Origin: Salinicola endophyticus
GTDB lineage: Bacteria > Pseudomonadota > Gammaproteobacteria > Pseudomonadales > Halomonadaceae
Assembly: GCF_040536835.1 (NCBI RefSeq)
Contig: NZ_CP159578.1
Span: 2,480,001 to 2,544,000, forward strand
Direction of reading: 5' to 3'
DNA: 64,000 nucleotides
Part shown: positions 54,651-63,431 of the stretch, piece by piece
Layout: each line of letters begins with the position of its first letter
How positions within the stretch are numbered: position 1 is the stretch's first letter
The notes under the pieces: generated by a model
Told to the model about the DNA's origin: nothing
Seen by the model: the letters and a program-made list of their open reading frames with translations, nothing else
The model's database searches: none
Translations under genes and position numbers: made by a program

Positions 54651-56549
54651 TCACGACAAAATCATCGAGAAATAGCCACCGATCAGAGCCAGCACCGTAG
54701 TCAACGCGTAACTCACGGGATAAGGCACGGCAGCCACCGAGCTCCCAGACTCTTCAATGATCGCGTTCAGCCCGGGCGTGCTGTTTCGCCCGCCCGTGGT
54801 GGCACCATCGGCAATGACCGAATTGAGTCCGAAAAACTTGAATCCGACCCAGAAGGCAATCAACGGTGGAATCAAGGCTCCCAGCGTGCCGATCAGGGCC
54901 AGCCACACCAGCGTGTCGCCACCGAGTGCGGTGATGACCTTGGGCCCGACATTCGCAGACAGGACCACGACAAAAGCATTCAAGCCGAAGTCCTGGAGAA
55001 AGCTTCGCGCCCCCTCATGGACCGGCCCGCCGAATTCTGGGTTCCGGCTCCGAAAATAACTGACGCCCACACCTGCCAGAATGCAGCCTGCCGATGTGCC
55101 CAATGAGAATGGAATGCCTGAGATGGTCACACTGACAATGCCCACCAGGTACCCCACCAACATGGCCAGCGAGAGATAAAGGACCTCTGATTTCATGGTC
55201 GGCAGAATCGCACGCCCACCCAATGTCTTTGCCGCGGCCTTGATCGCTGCGTCTGGTCCGGTCAGACGGATCACGTCGCCGAACAATACGACGCTGGCAG
55301 GTCCCAGCGGCAATTCATTCCCGGCTCTGAAAAGCGCCTGCACTGTCACGCCACCCGTTCCGTGATGCCTGAGCGCCTGAATCGTCTTCCCGGAGAGCGC
55401 ATGGGAACCGATGTGAACATCCGCCACTTCCAGGGGAACATCGCGCGCCAGCGCCTCATCGGACTCCGGACCGATCAACTCCCCCTCTTCGAGAATCAGA
55501 TCGTGCACATCACCGCGCACCGTCACAATATCGTTCTTCTCGAGCACCAGATCAGAGGACAGATCGAGAACTTCATGGTTGCGCACGACGCGCAGGATCG
55601 GGACCTGAGGATAGTCTTTGATGATCTGCGCAAAGCTACAGCCAATGAGCTGTGGGTGAGTCACCGTGAAAGCACGGAGGTCGTAGGGAGAAAATCCCAT
55701 GACCAGAGCGCCCGGCGCTCCCGGAACGGGATGAGTCGCACCGCCACTGTACTCCGTCTCGGCCAGCTTCGCGTCGGCCCGGGCATCGCGCCCAAAGATC
55801 CGTGGGAGATATCGGATCAATAGAATGATCCCCACGCTCGACAAGACGTAGCTGATGGCATAAGCCGCTGCCATGTTGGCTCCCACCTCCTCGACTGTCA
55901 TACCGACAGGAGGCGTGTAGGCACCGCTCGACAGCGCGCTCTGGCCAACGCCGAGAATGGCCGTGATGGTATAGCTACCTGAGATCAGACCTGTTGCATA
56001 TCCGGGGGCCAAGCCCACCCAGGATGCACCAAAGTAGCAGATGAGCCAATTCAGCACCCAGACGATGACGCCAACGCCCACAAAGGCCAACCCACCCTTG
56101 CGAAGTCCTGAGAAGAACCGCGGCCCTACCTTCAAGCCCAGTGCATACATGAACAGCAAGAGCATGAAGGATGATAGAACCCCGGGGATGGAGTAGGTCA
56201 TGCCATAAACGGCCTCGGCCACCATCGAGATGATGACACCGACCAGCAATGAACCTGCCGTCGAGCCCAGAGAGACTCCCTTGACATCGACTTTTCCGAT
56301 CAGATTACCGAGCGCCAGGGCAAGAAGAATGAACGCGATTGGCTGATTTCCAAGCAGTTCAAAAAAGCCGTGCGCTCCAGCTTCTACTAAGGCGATTACG
56401 CTATCGGCAATGTGGCCTATGGTGCGCCCCCCTTCCGAGGGGGCACCTTCCTGGGCAACGGCGGACCCGGTAACAAGGAACGCCACCAAGCCTGTATAAC
56501 GAGACAAGATGTTCACTACCGGACGATGGGAATGTGATATCTCAACCAT
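54651..56549 (-). CDS. AspT/YidE/YbjL-family antiporter coupled to glutamate decarboxylase
   Basis: A 632-aa membrane protein of the aspartate:alanine exchanger family. Two blocks of membrane segments (about 60-260 and about 460-632) each end in the duplicated family motif with GLISGSYTITAILGVG and ATTGGRNSTPGLNAII. Between them lie two RCK_C domains (about 290-370 and 375-455). An N-terminal signal-like stretch (SRYTGLVAFLVTGSAVAQEG) is an extension compared with the 540-aa AspT of lactic acid bacteria. Its ATG lies 8 bases inside the 3' end of the decarboxylase gene, so both are made together. The likely job is exchange of glutamate for GABA, inferred by analogy to AspD-AspT. Confidence 0.82.
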   Translation of the reverse strand: MVEISHSHRPVVNILSRYTGLVAFLVTGSAVAQEGAPSEGGRTIGHIADSVIALVEAGAHGFFELLGNQPIAFILLALALGNLIGKVDVKGVSLGSTAGSLLVGVIISMVAEAVYGMTYSIPGVLSSFMLLLFMYALGLKVGPRFFSGLRKGGLAFVGVGVIVWVLNWLICYFGASWVGLAPGYATGLISGSYTITAILGVGQSALSSGAYTPPVGMTVEEVGANMAAAYAISYVLSSVGIILLIRYLPRIFGRDARADAKLAETEYSGGATHPVPGAPGALVMGFSPYDLRAFTVTHPQLIGCSFAQIIKDYPQVPILRVVRNHEVLDLSSDLVLEKNDIVTVRGDVHDLILEEGELIGPESDEALARDVPLEVADVHIGSHALSGKTIQALRHHGTGGVTVQALFRAGNELPLGPASVVLFGDVIRLTGPDAAIKAAAKTLGGRAILPTMKSEVLYLSLAMLVGYLVGIVSVTISGIPFSLGTSAGCILAGVGVSYFRSRNPEFGGPVHEGARSFLQDFGLNAFVVVLSANVGPKVITALGGDTLVWLALIGTLGALIPPLIAFWVGFKFFGLNSVIADGATTGGRNSTPGLNAIIEESGSSVAAVPYPVSYALTTVLALIGGYFSMILS

Positions 56550-57924
56550 GGTGAAACCCCGATTTAGCGCTCGAATTGGGTACCGGGTTTTCTGACAGAT
56601 GCTGGATGGCACGCTTCATATCGTCGAGCAGCAGCCGCGCCAGGTCACGACTCACGCCATGTCGAATCAAAATACGCTGGACGACGACTTCCTGACGATG
56701 AGAAGGCAGCGGATAAGAAGCGATTTGCCAACCTCGCATCCGAAGCCGCTCAGACAGGTCATAGAGGTTGAATCCATGGTCGGCATCGGTCAGTTTGTAA
56801 GCCACCGCCGGTAGCCCACCATGTCCGTCGTAAACCATCTCGAAAGGCCCCAGCTTGGCGAGTTCATGACCCAACCACTGCGCCGTGTCGGAACAAGCCT
56901 GCTGAATCGCCGTATAACCGTCGCGGCCCAAGCGCAGAAAGTTATAGTACTGGGCGATGATCTCCCCACCAGGTCGGGAGAAATTAAGCGCAAAGGTTGG
57001 CATATTCCCGCCGAGATAGTCGACGTAGAAGATCAGATCTTCGGGAAGGTCTTCTTTCGATGCCCAGATGACCCAGCCCACACCGAGCGGGGCCAGCCCG
57101 TATTTATGGCCGGAAGCATTGATGGATCTGACCCGCTCGATCTGAAAATCCCATACCAGGTCGCGCTGGATAAATGGCGCGATGAAGCCGCCGGATGCCG
57201 CATCGACGTGAATAGGAATATCCAACCCCAGGTCGCGTTCGATGGCATCGAGCTCACGCGCCAGTGCCGCCACAGGTTCGTAAACACCGGTGAACGTCAC
57301 ACCTAGCGTTGCAACGACCCCTATCGTATTCTCATCACAGTACTTTCTCAGATCCGCCGGTTGTAACCCCAGGGCATCGCCTTCAAGCGGGACCTCTCTC
57401 ATCTCGACATCGAAGTAGCGCGCGAATTTTTTCCAGCAAATCTGAACAGGGCCGGTCACGATATTCGGTTTGCTCGCATCCTTTCCTTCGGCTTGCCGCC
57501 GCTGGCGCCACTTCCATTTGAAAGCAAGCCCGCCCAGCATGGCCGCCTCGCTTGAACCTGTCGTCGAACAGCCCACCGTTTCCCAGGCTTTCTGGGCGTG
57601 CCACAAGTCGGCCAAGATATGGACACAGCGATTTTCGATCTCCGCTGTCTGGGGATATTCGTCCTTGTCGATCATGTTTTTATCGACAGCATCCGACATC
57701 AACTGCTTGACCTCATCCTCGACCCAGGTGGTGCAAAAAGTCGCGAGATTCTGACGGGCATTTCCATCGAGCAGCAATTCGTCTCGCACGAGGGAGTATG
57801 CAGCATGCGGCTCGGTTCGGCCCTGAGGTATCCGGAATTTAGGCAGGCTCACTTGCGACGCATCGGTGGTATATATGTCGCGAATGATCGATTGGTCATC
57901 TGAGCCAACAGGGTGAATGGGCAT
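56542..57924 (-). CDS. Glutamate decarboxylase (GadB type)
   Basis: A 460-aa PLP group II decarboxylase making GABA from glutamate and using up a proton. It has the Gad pattern: FRIPQGRTEPHAAYSLVRDELLLDG, FCTTWVEDEVKQLM, TTGSSEAAMLGGLAFKWKW, IHVDAASGGFIAPF and the PLP lysine in SINASGHKYGLAPLGVGW, then YLGGNMPTFALNFSRPG. Length and order match E. coli GadB. The frame is open 55 codons upstream, but ATG 57922-57924 with GAGGAU upstream and the MPIHPVGSDDQS start fit the family. It is the first gene of a two-gene operon with an AspT-family antiporter. Confidence 0.93.
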   Translation of the reverse strand: MPIHPVGSDDQSIIRDIYTTDASQVSLPKFRIPQGRTEPHAAYSLVRDELLLDGNARQNLATFCTTWVEDEVKQLMSDAVDKNMIDKDEYPQTAEIENRCVHILADLWHAQKAWETVGCSTTGSSEAAMLGGLAFKWKWRQRRQAEGKDASKPNIVTGPVQICWKKFARYFDVEMREVPLEGDALGLQPADLRKYCDENTIGVVATLGVTFTGVYEPVAALARELDAIERDLGLDIPIHVDAASGGFIAPFIQRDLVWDFQIERVRSINASGHKYGLAPLGVGWVIWASKEDLPEDLIFYVDYLGGNMPTFALNFSRPGGEIIAQYYNFLRLGRDGYTAIQQACSDTAQWLGHELAKLGPFEMVYDGHGGLPAVAYKLTDADHGFNLYDLSERLRMRGWQIASYPLPSHRQEVVVQRILIRHGVSRDLARLLLDDMKRAIQHLSENPVPNSSAKSGFHHG

Positions 57925-58384
57925 ACAGTTATCCTCGCGGTAGGTGAAAGATATTCCCAAAGACCGCGTACCTACGCCCCCATCAGGCTCTTTTTTATCA
58001 TCAACCTTAAGTTTTGTTAGCTCGAAGGACACGTACCCAGACAGAAAAAGAAAAGTATACTTTGAATGCCACAGCCAGCGCTGCAGCACTTAGTAAACTT
58101 AGCCAATCTGTCGAAGGGTTTCACTCCTTAGCGTACATGTGCGGTCAATGAGCATCTTATCATTTATTTTCTGTTAATTAAAAAATTAGCCAACTAATTA
58201 TAGTTAGCCAGTGAACACCTTTTTGGACATCAATAACATGGCCATCGGCTCGGCTAGATGTGGCATCTGTGTCAGGCAGCGCAACAAGCCAGTGTCATCG
58301 ACTTCACGAACAGGCTCGCCTGACGCTAGAGGTCGGCAGCTATTCTCCATTGATATTGTGAGACGACCGGTCTAATTTGACCGC
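57925..58384. other. Divergent AT-rich control region gad / acuR
   Basis: 460 bp with distinctly low GC at 58140-58215. TTAGCCA occurs twice ten bases apart, around a small AACTA-ATTA-TAGTT hairpin (58189-58202). It must carry the gad promoter (minus) and the acuR promoter (plus). No gene was supported. Confidence 0.55.
58365..58372. promoter_or_regulatory. Candidate AcuR operator
   Basis: The palindrome GACCGGTC lies 12 bases before the acuR start, in an AGACGACCGGTCTAAT context. TetR regulators often repress their own gene from such a place. The site is short and the assignment is inference. Confidence 0.4.
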
Positions 58385-59020
58385 ATGGAAAAGCCAACGT
58401 CGCTCAGCAAGCGTCGCGGCCGCCCACCGAAGGTGCCGCGCACCCACCCAGATACCCGGGAGGTCCTGATCCGGTGTGGCGTCGAGGTGCTCACCGAGCA
58501 GGGATTCGTCTCGAGCGGGATCGACGGCATCCTGAAACGGGTCGGCGTGCCGAAAGGGTCTTTCTATCACTACTTCGACAGCAAGGAGGCGTTCGGTCAC
58601 GCCCTGCTGTCGCGATACGCCGAGTATTTCGCGGGCAAGCTCGACCACTGGTTGCTCGCCCCCGAGATACCTCCCCTCGAAAGACTCCGCCGATTCACCC
58701 AGGACGCCCAGGGGGGCATGGCCCGCCACGATTATCGTCGCGGCTGCCTGGTGGGCAATCTGGGCCAGGAAGTCACACTGTTACCCGAAGGATTAGGTGC
58801 GCGGCTGGAAGCCATCCTGCAGGACTGGCAACGCAGGGTCGCCGACTGCCTGCGTCTGGCCAAGGCGGAGGGTGAGCTGGCCATCGATGCGGATTGCGAC
58901 ACCCTGGCCGCTTTCTTCTGGATCGGGTGGGAGGGTGCCGTGCAGCGAGCTCGGCTGACTCGGGAACCAACGCCCCTGGTGCTCTTCAGTCAGGAATTCC
59001 TCGCTCGCCTGCCGCGCTGA
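58385..59020 (+). CDS. TetR-family regulator, AcuR-like
   Basis: A 211-aa repressor. A basic start (SKRRGRPPKVPRTHPD) leads to the TetR helix-turn-helix at about 25-70 (FVSSGIDGILKRVGVPKGSFYHYFDSKE region). The rest is the TetR_C ligand-binding part with GCLVGNLGQEV and FWIGWEGAVQRARL, which resembles AcuR/NemR-type regulators. It is followed after 62 bp by acuI. In other bacteria AcuR responds to acrylate and controls acuI. No ribosome site is seen before the ATG. Confidence 0.82.
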   Translation: MEKPTSLSKRRGRPPKVPRTHPDTREVLIRCGVEVLTEQGFVSSGIDGILKRVGVPKGSFYHYFDSKEAFGHALLSRYAEYFAGKLDHWLLAPEIPPLERLRRFTQDAQGGMARHDYRRGCLVGNLGQEVTLLPEGLGARLEAILQDWQRRVADCLRLAKAEGELAIDADCDTLAAFFWIGWEGAVQRARLTREPTPLVLFSQEFLARLPR

Positions 59021-59082
59021 AACCGATCTCGCGGTCGTCAAAGGTGCTTTTCGAATCACCGCCCAAGGCTCAGGAGGTTCAC

Positions 59083-60072
59083 GTGTTCAACGCCATTTTC
59101 GTACAGCAGACCGAATCCGATCAGCGGAGCCACGCCGCGCTGACCCAGCTCGACGCCGACTCACTTCCCCAGGGCGATGTTCACGTTCGCATCGAATGGA
59201 GCACGCTCAACTACAAGGACGCCCTGGCGATCACCGGAAAAGGGGCCGTCGTGCGCCGCTTTCCCATGGTGCCGGGCATCGACCTTGCCGGCGTGGTCGA
59301 GCGGAGTGAACATCCCGAATGGGCAGCGGGCGATCGCGTTCTGCTCAACGGCTGGGGTATTGGAGAGGAACACTGGGGCGGCCTGGCGCAGCGCGCTCGG
59401 GTCAACGGCGACTGGCTCACCCGGCTGCCGCCCTCGCTGACCACGCATCAGGCGATGGCCATCGGTACCGCCGGCTACACCGCCATGCTGAGCGTGCTGG
59501 CGCTGGAGCGCCATGGCCTGACGCCGGATCGCGGCGAGGTGCTGGTGACAGGTGCCAACGGCGGCGTCGGCAGCTACGCCATTGCCGCGCTGGCGGCACG
59601 GGGCTATCGCGTCGTCGCGGCGACCGGCCGCCCTCAGGAGTCGGCCTTTCTCGAACGCCTGGGCGCCGCCGCAGTCATCGACCGCAGCGAACTATCAGCC
59701 CCCGGCAAGCCTCTGGCCAAGGCACGGTGGTTTGCCGCCATCGACTCGGTGGGCAGCCACACGCTGGCCAACGTCTGCGCGCGCACCTGCCCGGATGGCC
59801 TGGTCGCCGCCTGCGGCCTTGCCCAGGGCATGGACTTCCCCACTACCGTAGCCCCTTTCATCCTGCGTGGCGTCAGCCTGCTTGGGATCAACAGCGTCAC
59901 CCGCCCCGCCGAAGAGCGCCGGCGAGCCTGGGCGCGGCTGGCCGAGGACATCGACCCCGCCCTGCTCGACGAGATCTCACACGACATCCGCTTGAGCGAC
60001 ACCCTGGCGGCGGCGGAACGACTTCTGGCAGGGGAAGTGCGCGGCCGGCTCGTGGTTGACGTCAACGCCTGA
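59083..60072 (+). CDS. acuI: Acrylyl-CoA reductase AcuI (MDR family)
   Basis: A 329-aa NADPH-dependent enzyme of the zinc-free MDR superfamily that reduces toxic acryloyl-CoA to propionyl-CoA. It has WSTLNYKDALAITGKG, FPMVPGIDLAGVVE, GWGIGEEHWGGLAQRARV, AIGTAGYTAMLSVLALE, the Rossmann loop VTGANGGVGSYAIAAL and GLAQGMDFPTTVAPFILRGVSLLGINSV, all as in AcuI/YhdH. The GTG at 59083 is chosen because AGGAGG lies five bases upstream; the open frame further up overlaps acuR. With acuR it would remove acrylate formed from DMSP or other sources. No DMSP lyase is in the window. Confidence 0.92.
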   Translation: MFNAIFVQQTESDQRSHAALTQLDADSLPQGDVHVRIEWSTLNYKDALAITGKGAVVRRFPMVPGIDLAGVVERSEHPEWAAGDRVLLNGWGIGEEHWGGLAQRARVNGDWLTRLPPSLTTHQAMAIGTAGYTAMLSVLALERHGLTPDRGEVLVTGANGGVGSYAIAALAARGYRVVAATGRPQESAFLERLGAAAVIDRSELSAPGKPLAKARWFAAIDSVGSHTLANVCARTCPDGLVAACGLAQGMDFPTTVAPFILRGVSLLGINSVTRPAEERRRAWARLAEDIDPALLDEISHDIRLSDTLAAAERLLAGEVRGRLVVDVNA

Positions 60073-60262
60073 TCACTCAAACGGGCGCTATACAGTGGCA
60101 AGGTGATCACCGGCCAAGCAAGTCATGTCGACGTGGTTCAGCTTGAAGAATATGGGGCTTTCGTGAGGCGTACTACCGAGTGGACGTCGAGCGCTCAAGG
60201 TAGTGCAACTGCAGCGAGCCGCTTTCATGATGCCCCCAGGGCGGCCAAGAGGAGATCCCATA

Positions 60263-60664
60263 ATGAACGACTCAGTGGCCTTTGGGATCCTGCTCTTCAC
60301 AACGATCGGGGTGGGCGCGCTGGCCTTCCTACTGGTCATCGTCGGCATGATCTTAGCGCCCTTCATCATCGATAAGGTCGATCGCGCTCTGGGGCCGCTG
60401 GCATCGGAGAAGGAGCTATTCTTCAAGAGACTACCGCTGTCAGCCCACCGGATGAGTGTCTACGGCTTCAAGGTGCTGTGCCGTTACACCAGTTGGGGAG
60501 AACGTCATATCTATCGTGATCACCCCGATAGAGTTCACGCCGTCGAGAGTGCCCCACCCTGGATTCTCAACGTGGTGACATGGATCTACGCCAGCTTTGT
60601 GATCGTGGCCCCAATCGCCATTCTATTGGCCGTCATCGCGACCCGGATTCACGATGCCGGATGA
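60263..60664 (+). CDS. Small membrane protein of unknown function
   Basis: A 133-aa protein with two membrane segments (about 8-36: FGILLFTTIGVGALAFLLVI, then GMILAPFII; and about 103-126: NVVTWIYASFVIVAPIAILL). The loop between is about 65 residues with FFKRLPLSAHRMSVYGFKVL. The ribosome site AGAGGAG precedes the ATG; a longer frame upstream lacks one. I do not recognise the family. It stands alone between acuI and the repeat protein. Confidence 0.65.
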   Translation: MNDSVAFGILLFTTIGVGALAFLLVIVGMILAPFIIDKVDRALGPLASEKELFFKRLPLSAHRMSVYGFKVLCRYTSWGERHIYRDHPDRVHAVESAPPWILNVVTWIYASFVIVAPIAILLAVIATRIHDAG

Positions 60665-60978
60665 AGTTGCTGCTCTGCTGCTTGAGTGGATCAGCCGACG
60701 ACCGTCGCCCGCCAGGTGTTGCGTTACATGGAAGGGTCTCCACGGTAGTATCAGCCGTCAGGTGTAACGCGTTAATACCGGGCGGGCCGTAGAGAATGTT
60801 AAGTCGACCGAATAGCGTTTCTGACGGTGACTTCGCCAAACACCACGACATCGTACTTGCCGACCCCCAAGGCTCTCGAATACTGTACACACACAACATC
60901 AACAACACATGCATCTCAACTCCATTTTTTTGACGATGCGCAATGATATTTTTATCAAAAACTCATCAAGAGGTCCCC
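60665..60978. other. 314-bp region upstream of the repeat-protein gene
   Basis: No supported gene. Base composition shifts from GC-rich to AT-rich at about 60900. The promoter of the repeat-protein gene should be here, but none was recognised. Confidence 0.5.
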
Positions 60979-62085
60979 ATGAAACTCATTCTAAGCTACG
61001 ACGCCTCCCATATTACCAGCAACTATCTGGAGCAAGCACTCGACAAATCCTCAAAAAATACATCTTTCAGCATTTCTACCGCGCAGTATTTTAGCCAGGA
61101 CAGAATAAATAAAATTTTCACCGCAGCGCAAAAATCGGGTTCCTTATCAGCAGATTTCAATGGCGCTCAGCTTGACTCGAACGAACTCGAAAATGCAGTA
61201 AAATCAGCCGGGAGCAAAGTTCGCGTCAGCGTAAACACTGCTCAAAGCACCCCTGTCAACACGCTACTGAGCGCATTAGAAAGTGCGGGCAACACCAAAG
61301 TTTTCAGCGCCGAATTCAATGGAGCACAGCTTACTGAAGACAACCTAGAAAGGGCTATTTCGAATACCGGAAGCAAGTCAAAAATCAAGCTCAACACGGC
61401 GCAAGCCTTAAGCCTCAACCACTTAAAAAAAGTATTGTCTACCGCCGGAGCATCAAAATTCCTTTCTTTAGAATTCAACGGCGCCCAACTTGATCCGCAA
61501 GAGGTAAAAGAGGCAATTAAAGAGGCAGGAGAAAATACAAGCTTCAGCATTAATACAGCGCAAAGCCTGAGCAAGCAAGCACTACTGGACCTTTTGAAAA
61601 CAGCGGCCAACATCAAGACATTGAGTGCCGACTTCAACGGCGCCCAGTTAACGCCCAACCTATTCGCCGAGGCTTTAAAGGCCGCCGGTTCGAAAACAGC
61701 CTTAAGCATCAATACAGCTCAGAGCATTTCGAAAAGCAACTTGCTTAACTTTGCATCTCTAGCAGGCACGGAAAAAATACTTACCATGGAGTTTAACGGT
61801 AGCCAGATTAATGCAGCCGACGTGATTGAAGTGATCAAAAAATCTGGCACAAAAACGTCTACAAGCATCAATACGGCACAAAATCTGAACCTTGACGACC
61901 TCATCGATATAATAAAAGCAGCAGGGACGAGCAAAAACTTGACGCTGGCATTTGACGGATCAAGACTAACAGAAAATAACTTGCAACGCGCAGTGAGCGC
62001 AGCAGGATCTAGAACCACCATCATCGTTACAAATGCCTACAGAACACCGATCAACGTCATTCTCGATATTGTGAAGACGGCCGAC
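60979..62085 (+). repeat. Array of seven coding repeats (about 159 bp each)
   Basis: Unit borders in DNA: 60979-61140, 61141-61299, 61300-61458, 61459-61617, 61618-61776, 61777-61935 and 61936-62085. The DNA copies differ a great deal although the protein pattern is kept. So the array is old and held by selection on the protein. Unit 1 and unit 7 are the most worn, as expected for capping repeats. Confidence 0.85.
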
Positions 62086-62088
62086 TGA
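60979..62088 (+). CDS. Protein made of seven 53-residue repeats, LRR-like solenoid, unknown function
   Basis: A 369-aa protein that is repeat from end to end: one 54-residue unit, five units of exactly 53 and a last one of 50. Each unit has two halves. The first reads about LSxxFNGAQLxxxxLxxA, then xxAGSK; the second about SINTAQSLSxxxLLxxLxxA, then G and a lysine. Both halves share (F/I)N(G/T)AQ, so the basic step is about 26-27 residues, strand-turn-helix, as in ribonuclease-inhibitor-type LRRs. There is no signal peptide, membrane segment, cysteine pattern or extra domain. Low GC. The ATG with AAGAGG upstream at 60968-60973 is preferred over one 12 codons earlier. I do not know this family. 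Confidence 0.8.
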   Translation: MKLILSYDASHITSNYLEQALDKSSKNTSFSISTAQYFSQDRINKIFTAAQKSGSLSADFNGAQLDSNELENAVKSAGSKVRVSVNTAQSTPVNTLLSALESAGNTKVFSAEFNGAQLTEDNLERAISNTGSKSKIKLNTAQALSLNHLKKVLSTAGASKFLSLEFNGAQLDPQEVKEAIKEAGENTSFSINTAQSLSKQALLDLLKTAANIKTLSADFNGAQLTPNLFAEALKAAGSKTALSINTAQSISKSNLLNFASLAGTEKILTMEFNGSQINAADVIEVIKKSGTKTSTSINTAQNLNLDDLIDIIKAAGTSKNLTLAFDGSRLTENNLQRAVSAAGSRTTIIVTNAYRTPINVILDIVKTAD

Positions 62089-62090
62089 TG

Positions 62091-62396
62091 TCATAGGCCG
62101 ACTTTGATGTCTTCGTCGACAAGCTTCCCATCGATGAAGCGCAAATAATAATAGGCGCCATTCATAGGCCCATAGATCCAGCGCTCTATGGTGACGGCGC
62201 CTTTAATAATTCGCCCCCCCCTGGACTGTGGGGGCTCGACTTCTTTCGAAGCGGGAGACCCACATTTTGCGATCACCTCAGACTTAAGATCGCCATCTTG
62301 CACTAGGCCGTTCTGGCATCTCAATGCATAAGATGGGGTACTCGCCCCTATGATTAGAAAAAGCACCCAAATCAACGAAAAATGCTTTAATTGCAT
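62091..62396 (-). CDS. DUF2845 domain protein, secreted
   Basis: A 101-aa protein with a signal peptide (FSLIWVLFLIIGASTPSYA). The mature part starts with LRCQNGLVQDGDLKSEVIAKCG, two cysteines spaced as in DUF2845, then ERWIYGPMNGAYYYLRFIDG. Likely a small periplasmic protein with one disulfide. The function of the family is unknown to me. It ends two bases from the repeat-protein gene, tail to tail, and starts next to the parA relic. Confidence 0.8.
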   Translation of the reverse strand: MQLKHFSLIWVLFLIIGASTPSYALRCQNGLVQDGDLKSEVIAKCGSPASKEVEPPQSRGGRIIKGAVTIERWIYGPMNGAYYYLRFIDGKLVDEDIKVGL

Positions 62397-63051
62397 TTAG
62401 ACTGTCTCTGCTGTGGATTGATAGCATTCGAGACTACCATTGTAGCTTATCAGAGGCATTTCATACGCTTGGCAAACTGAGATATCTCTCGCATCGCGTC
62501 GCTTCTCAGCCATCTTGTTCAGCTGGATGAATACCGGCGGCACCTTTAAACGGGTGTAGCGTGCCAGCTCGCGCAGTTCGTTGAGCATACCCTGAGTAAC
62601 GCGAACAAATTCGCGGGCCGTCAGAAGCTCAGGAACGATCGGCGAGATCAGGCGACCGGCGGCCATCTCAAGGATGACAGAGCGCCCCCTGCGTATCGAT
62701 CAGGATAGCGTCATAGCGATCGGCGAAACGTCCAAGACGGTCGACCAAGCGGAAGCGCCCATCCGGAGAATTGAGCAACAGCTGCTGCAGCTGGTTCCGA
62801 TAGTCGTTGGAGACGATGATGTCGAGATTGGAAAAAGCGGTACGAGAAATGATCCGGTCAAGATCGACCAGCTCTGTCACCCCCACCAGGGGTGGACTGT
62901 GACAGTTCGCCGCAGGAAGAGAGGGTTGGCTGAGTATCCAGATCTACGGGAAAGCCAGAAAACCCGAGTCAGCCAGGAGACCAACGAGGTTGGCTGTAGA
63001 GGTGGTCTTGCTGACACCACCTTTAGAACAAAACGTTGCCGAAACGCGCAT
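62397..63051 (-). pseudogene. parA-family ATPase relic with frameshifts
   Basis: Pieces of one ParA protein lie in different frames. The ATG at 63049-63051 begins MRVSATFCSKGGVSKTTSTA (deviant Walker A), and this frame stops at TAG after about 36 codons. The next piece, VDLDTQPTLSSC, is in another frame. A third frame (62668-62886) reads VTELVDLDRIISRTAFSNLD and ends with the Walker B-like DAILIDTQGA. The fourth (62397-62666) continues with GRLISPIVPELLTAREFVRV to the natural end. At least three frameshifts are needed, so it cannot make a working protein. ParA of this type is usual on integrative elements and plasmids. Confidence 0.85.
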
Positions 63052-63127
63052 AACCGCACCTCATCCGTCGGAATGTGGGATGAATGCAGAGGTGGCACTA
63101 CTTAGCGGAAGTCTTCTTGCCTATCGA

Positions 63128-63203
63128 TGGCTCCCCGAACAGGACTCGAACCTGTGACCCAATGATTAACAGTCATTTGCTCTACCAACTGAGCTATCGG
63201 GGA
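63128..63203 (-). tRNA. tRNA-Asn (GTT), copy 1
   Basis: 76 nt on the minus strand. Acceptor stem TCCCCGA pairs with TCGGGGA, D-arm GCTCAGTTGGTAGAGC, anticodon loop CTGTTAA with GTT, T-loop GTTCGAGTC, discriminator G and an encoded CCA. Identical to copy 2. Confidence 0.97.
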
Positions 63204-63234
63204 TCGATATCTTACCGGCAATGTGGGGCGATGA

Positions 63235-63310
63235 TGGCTCCCCGAACAGGACTCGAACCTGTGACCCAATGATTAACAGTCATTTGCTCTACCAACTGAG
63301 CTATCGGGGA
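63235..63310 (-). tRNA. tRNA-Asn (GTT), copy 2
   Basis: 76 nt, minus strand, the same sequence as copy 1, with a 31-bp spacer between them. Encoded CCA. Confidence 0.97.
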
Positions 63311-63334
63311 TCGGATTCATCGCGTGCTGTCTGT

Positions 63335-63410
63335 TGGCTCCCCGAGCAGGACTCGAACCTGCGACCCAATGATTAACAGTCATTTGCTCTACCAACTGAG
63401 CTATCGGGGA
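63335..63410 (-). tRNA. tRNA-Asn (GTT), copy 3
   Basis: 76 nt, minus strand, first in the transcript. It differs from copies 1 and 2 by a paired change in the T-arm (GCAGG/CCTGC in place of ACAGG/CCTGT) and by C for T in the acceptor-proximal GCTCGGGGA. A 24-bp spacer separates it from copy 2. Encoded CCA. Confidence 0.97.
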
Positions 63411-63431
63411 ACATCTGTCAGCACGCGGCGT

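Noticed and set aside
62877..63098. 73-codon minus-strand frame
   Set aside because: It is an out-of-frame reading of the parA relic.
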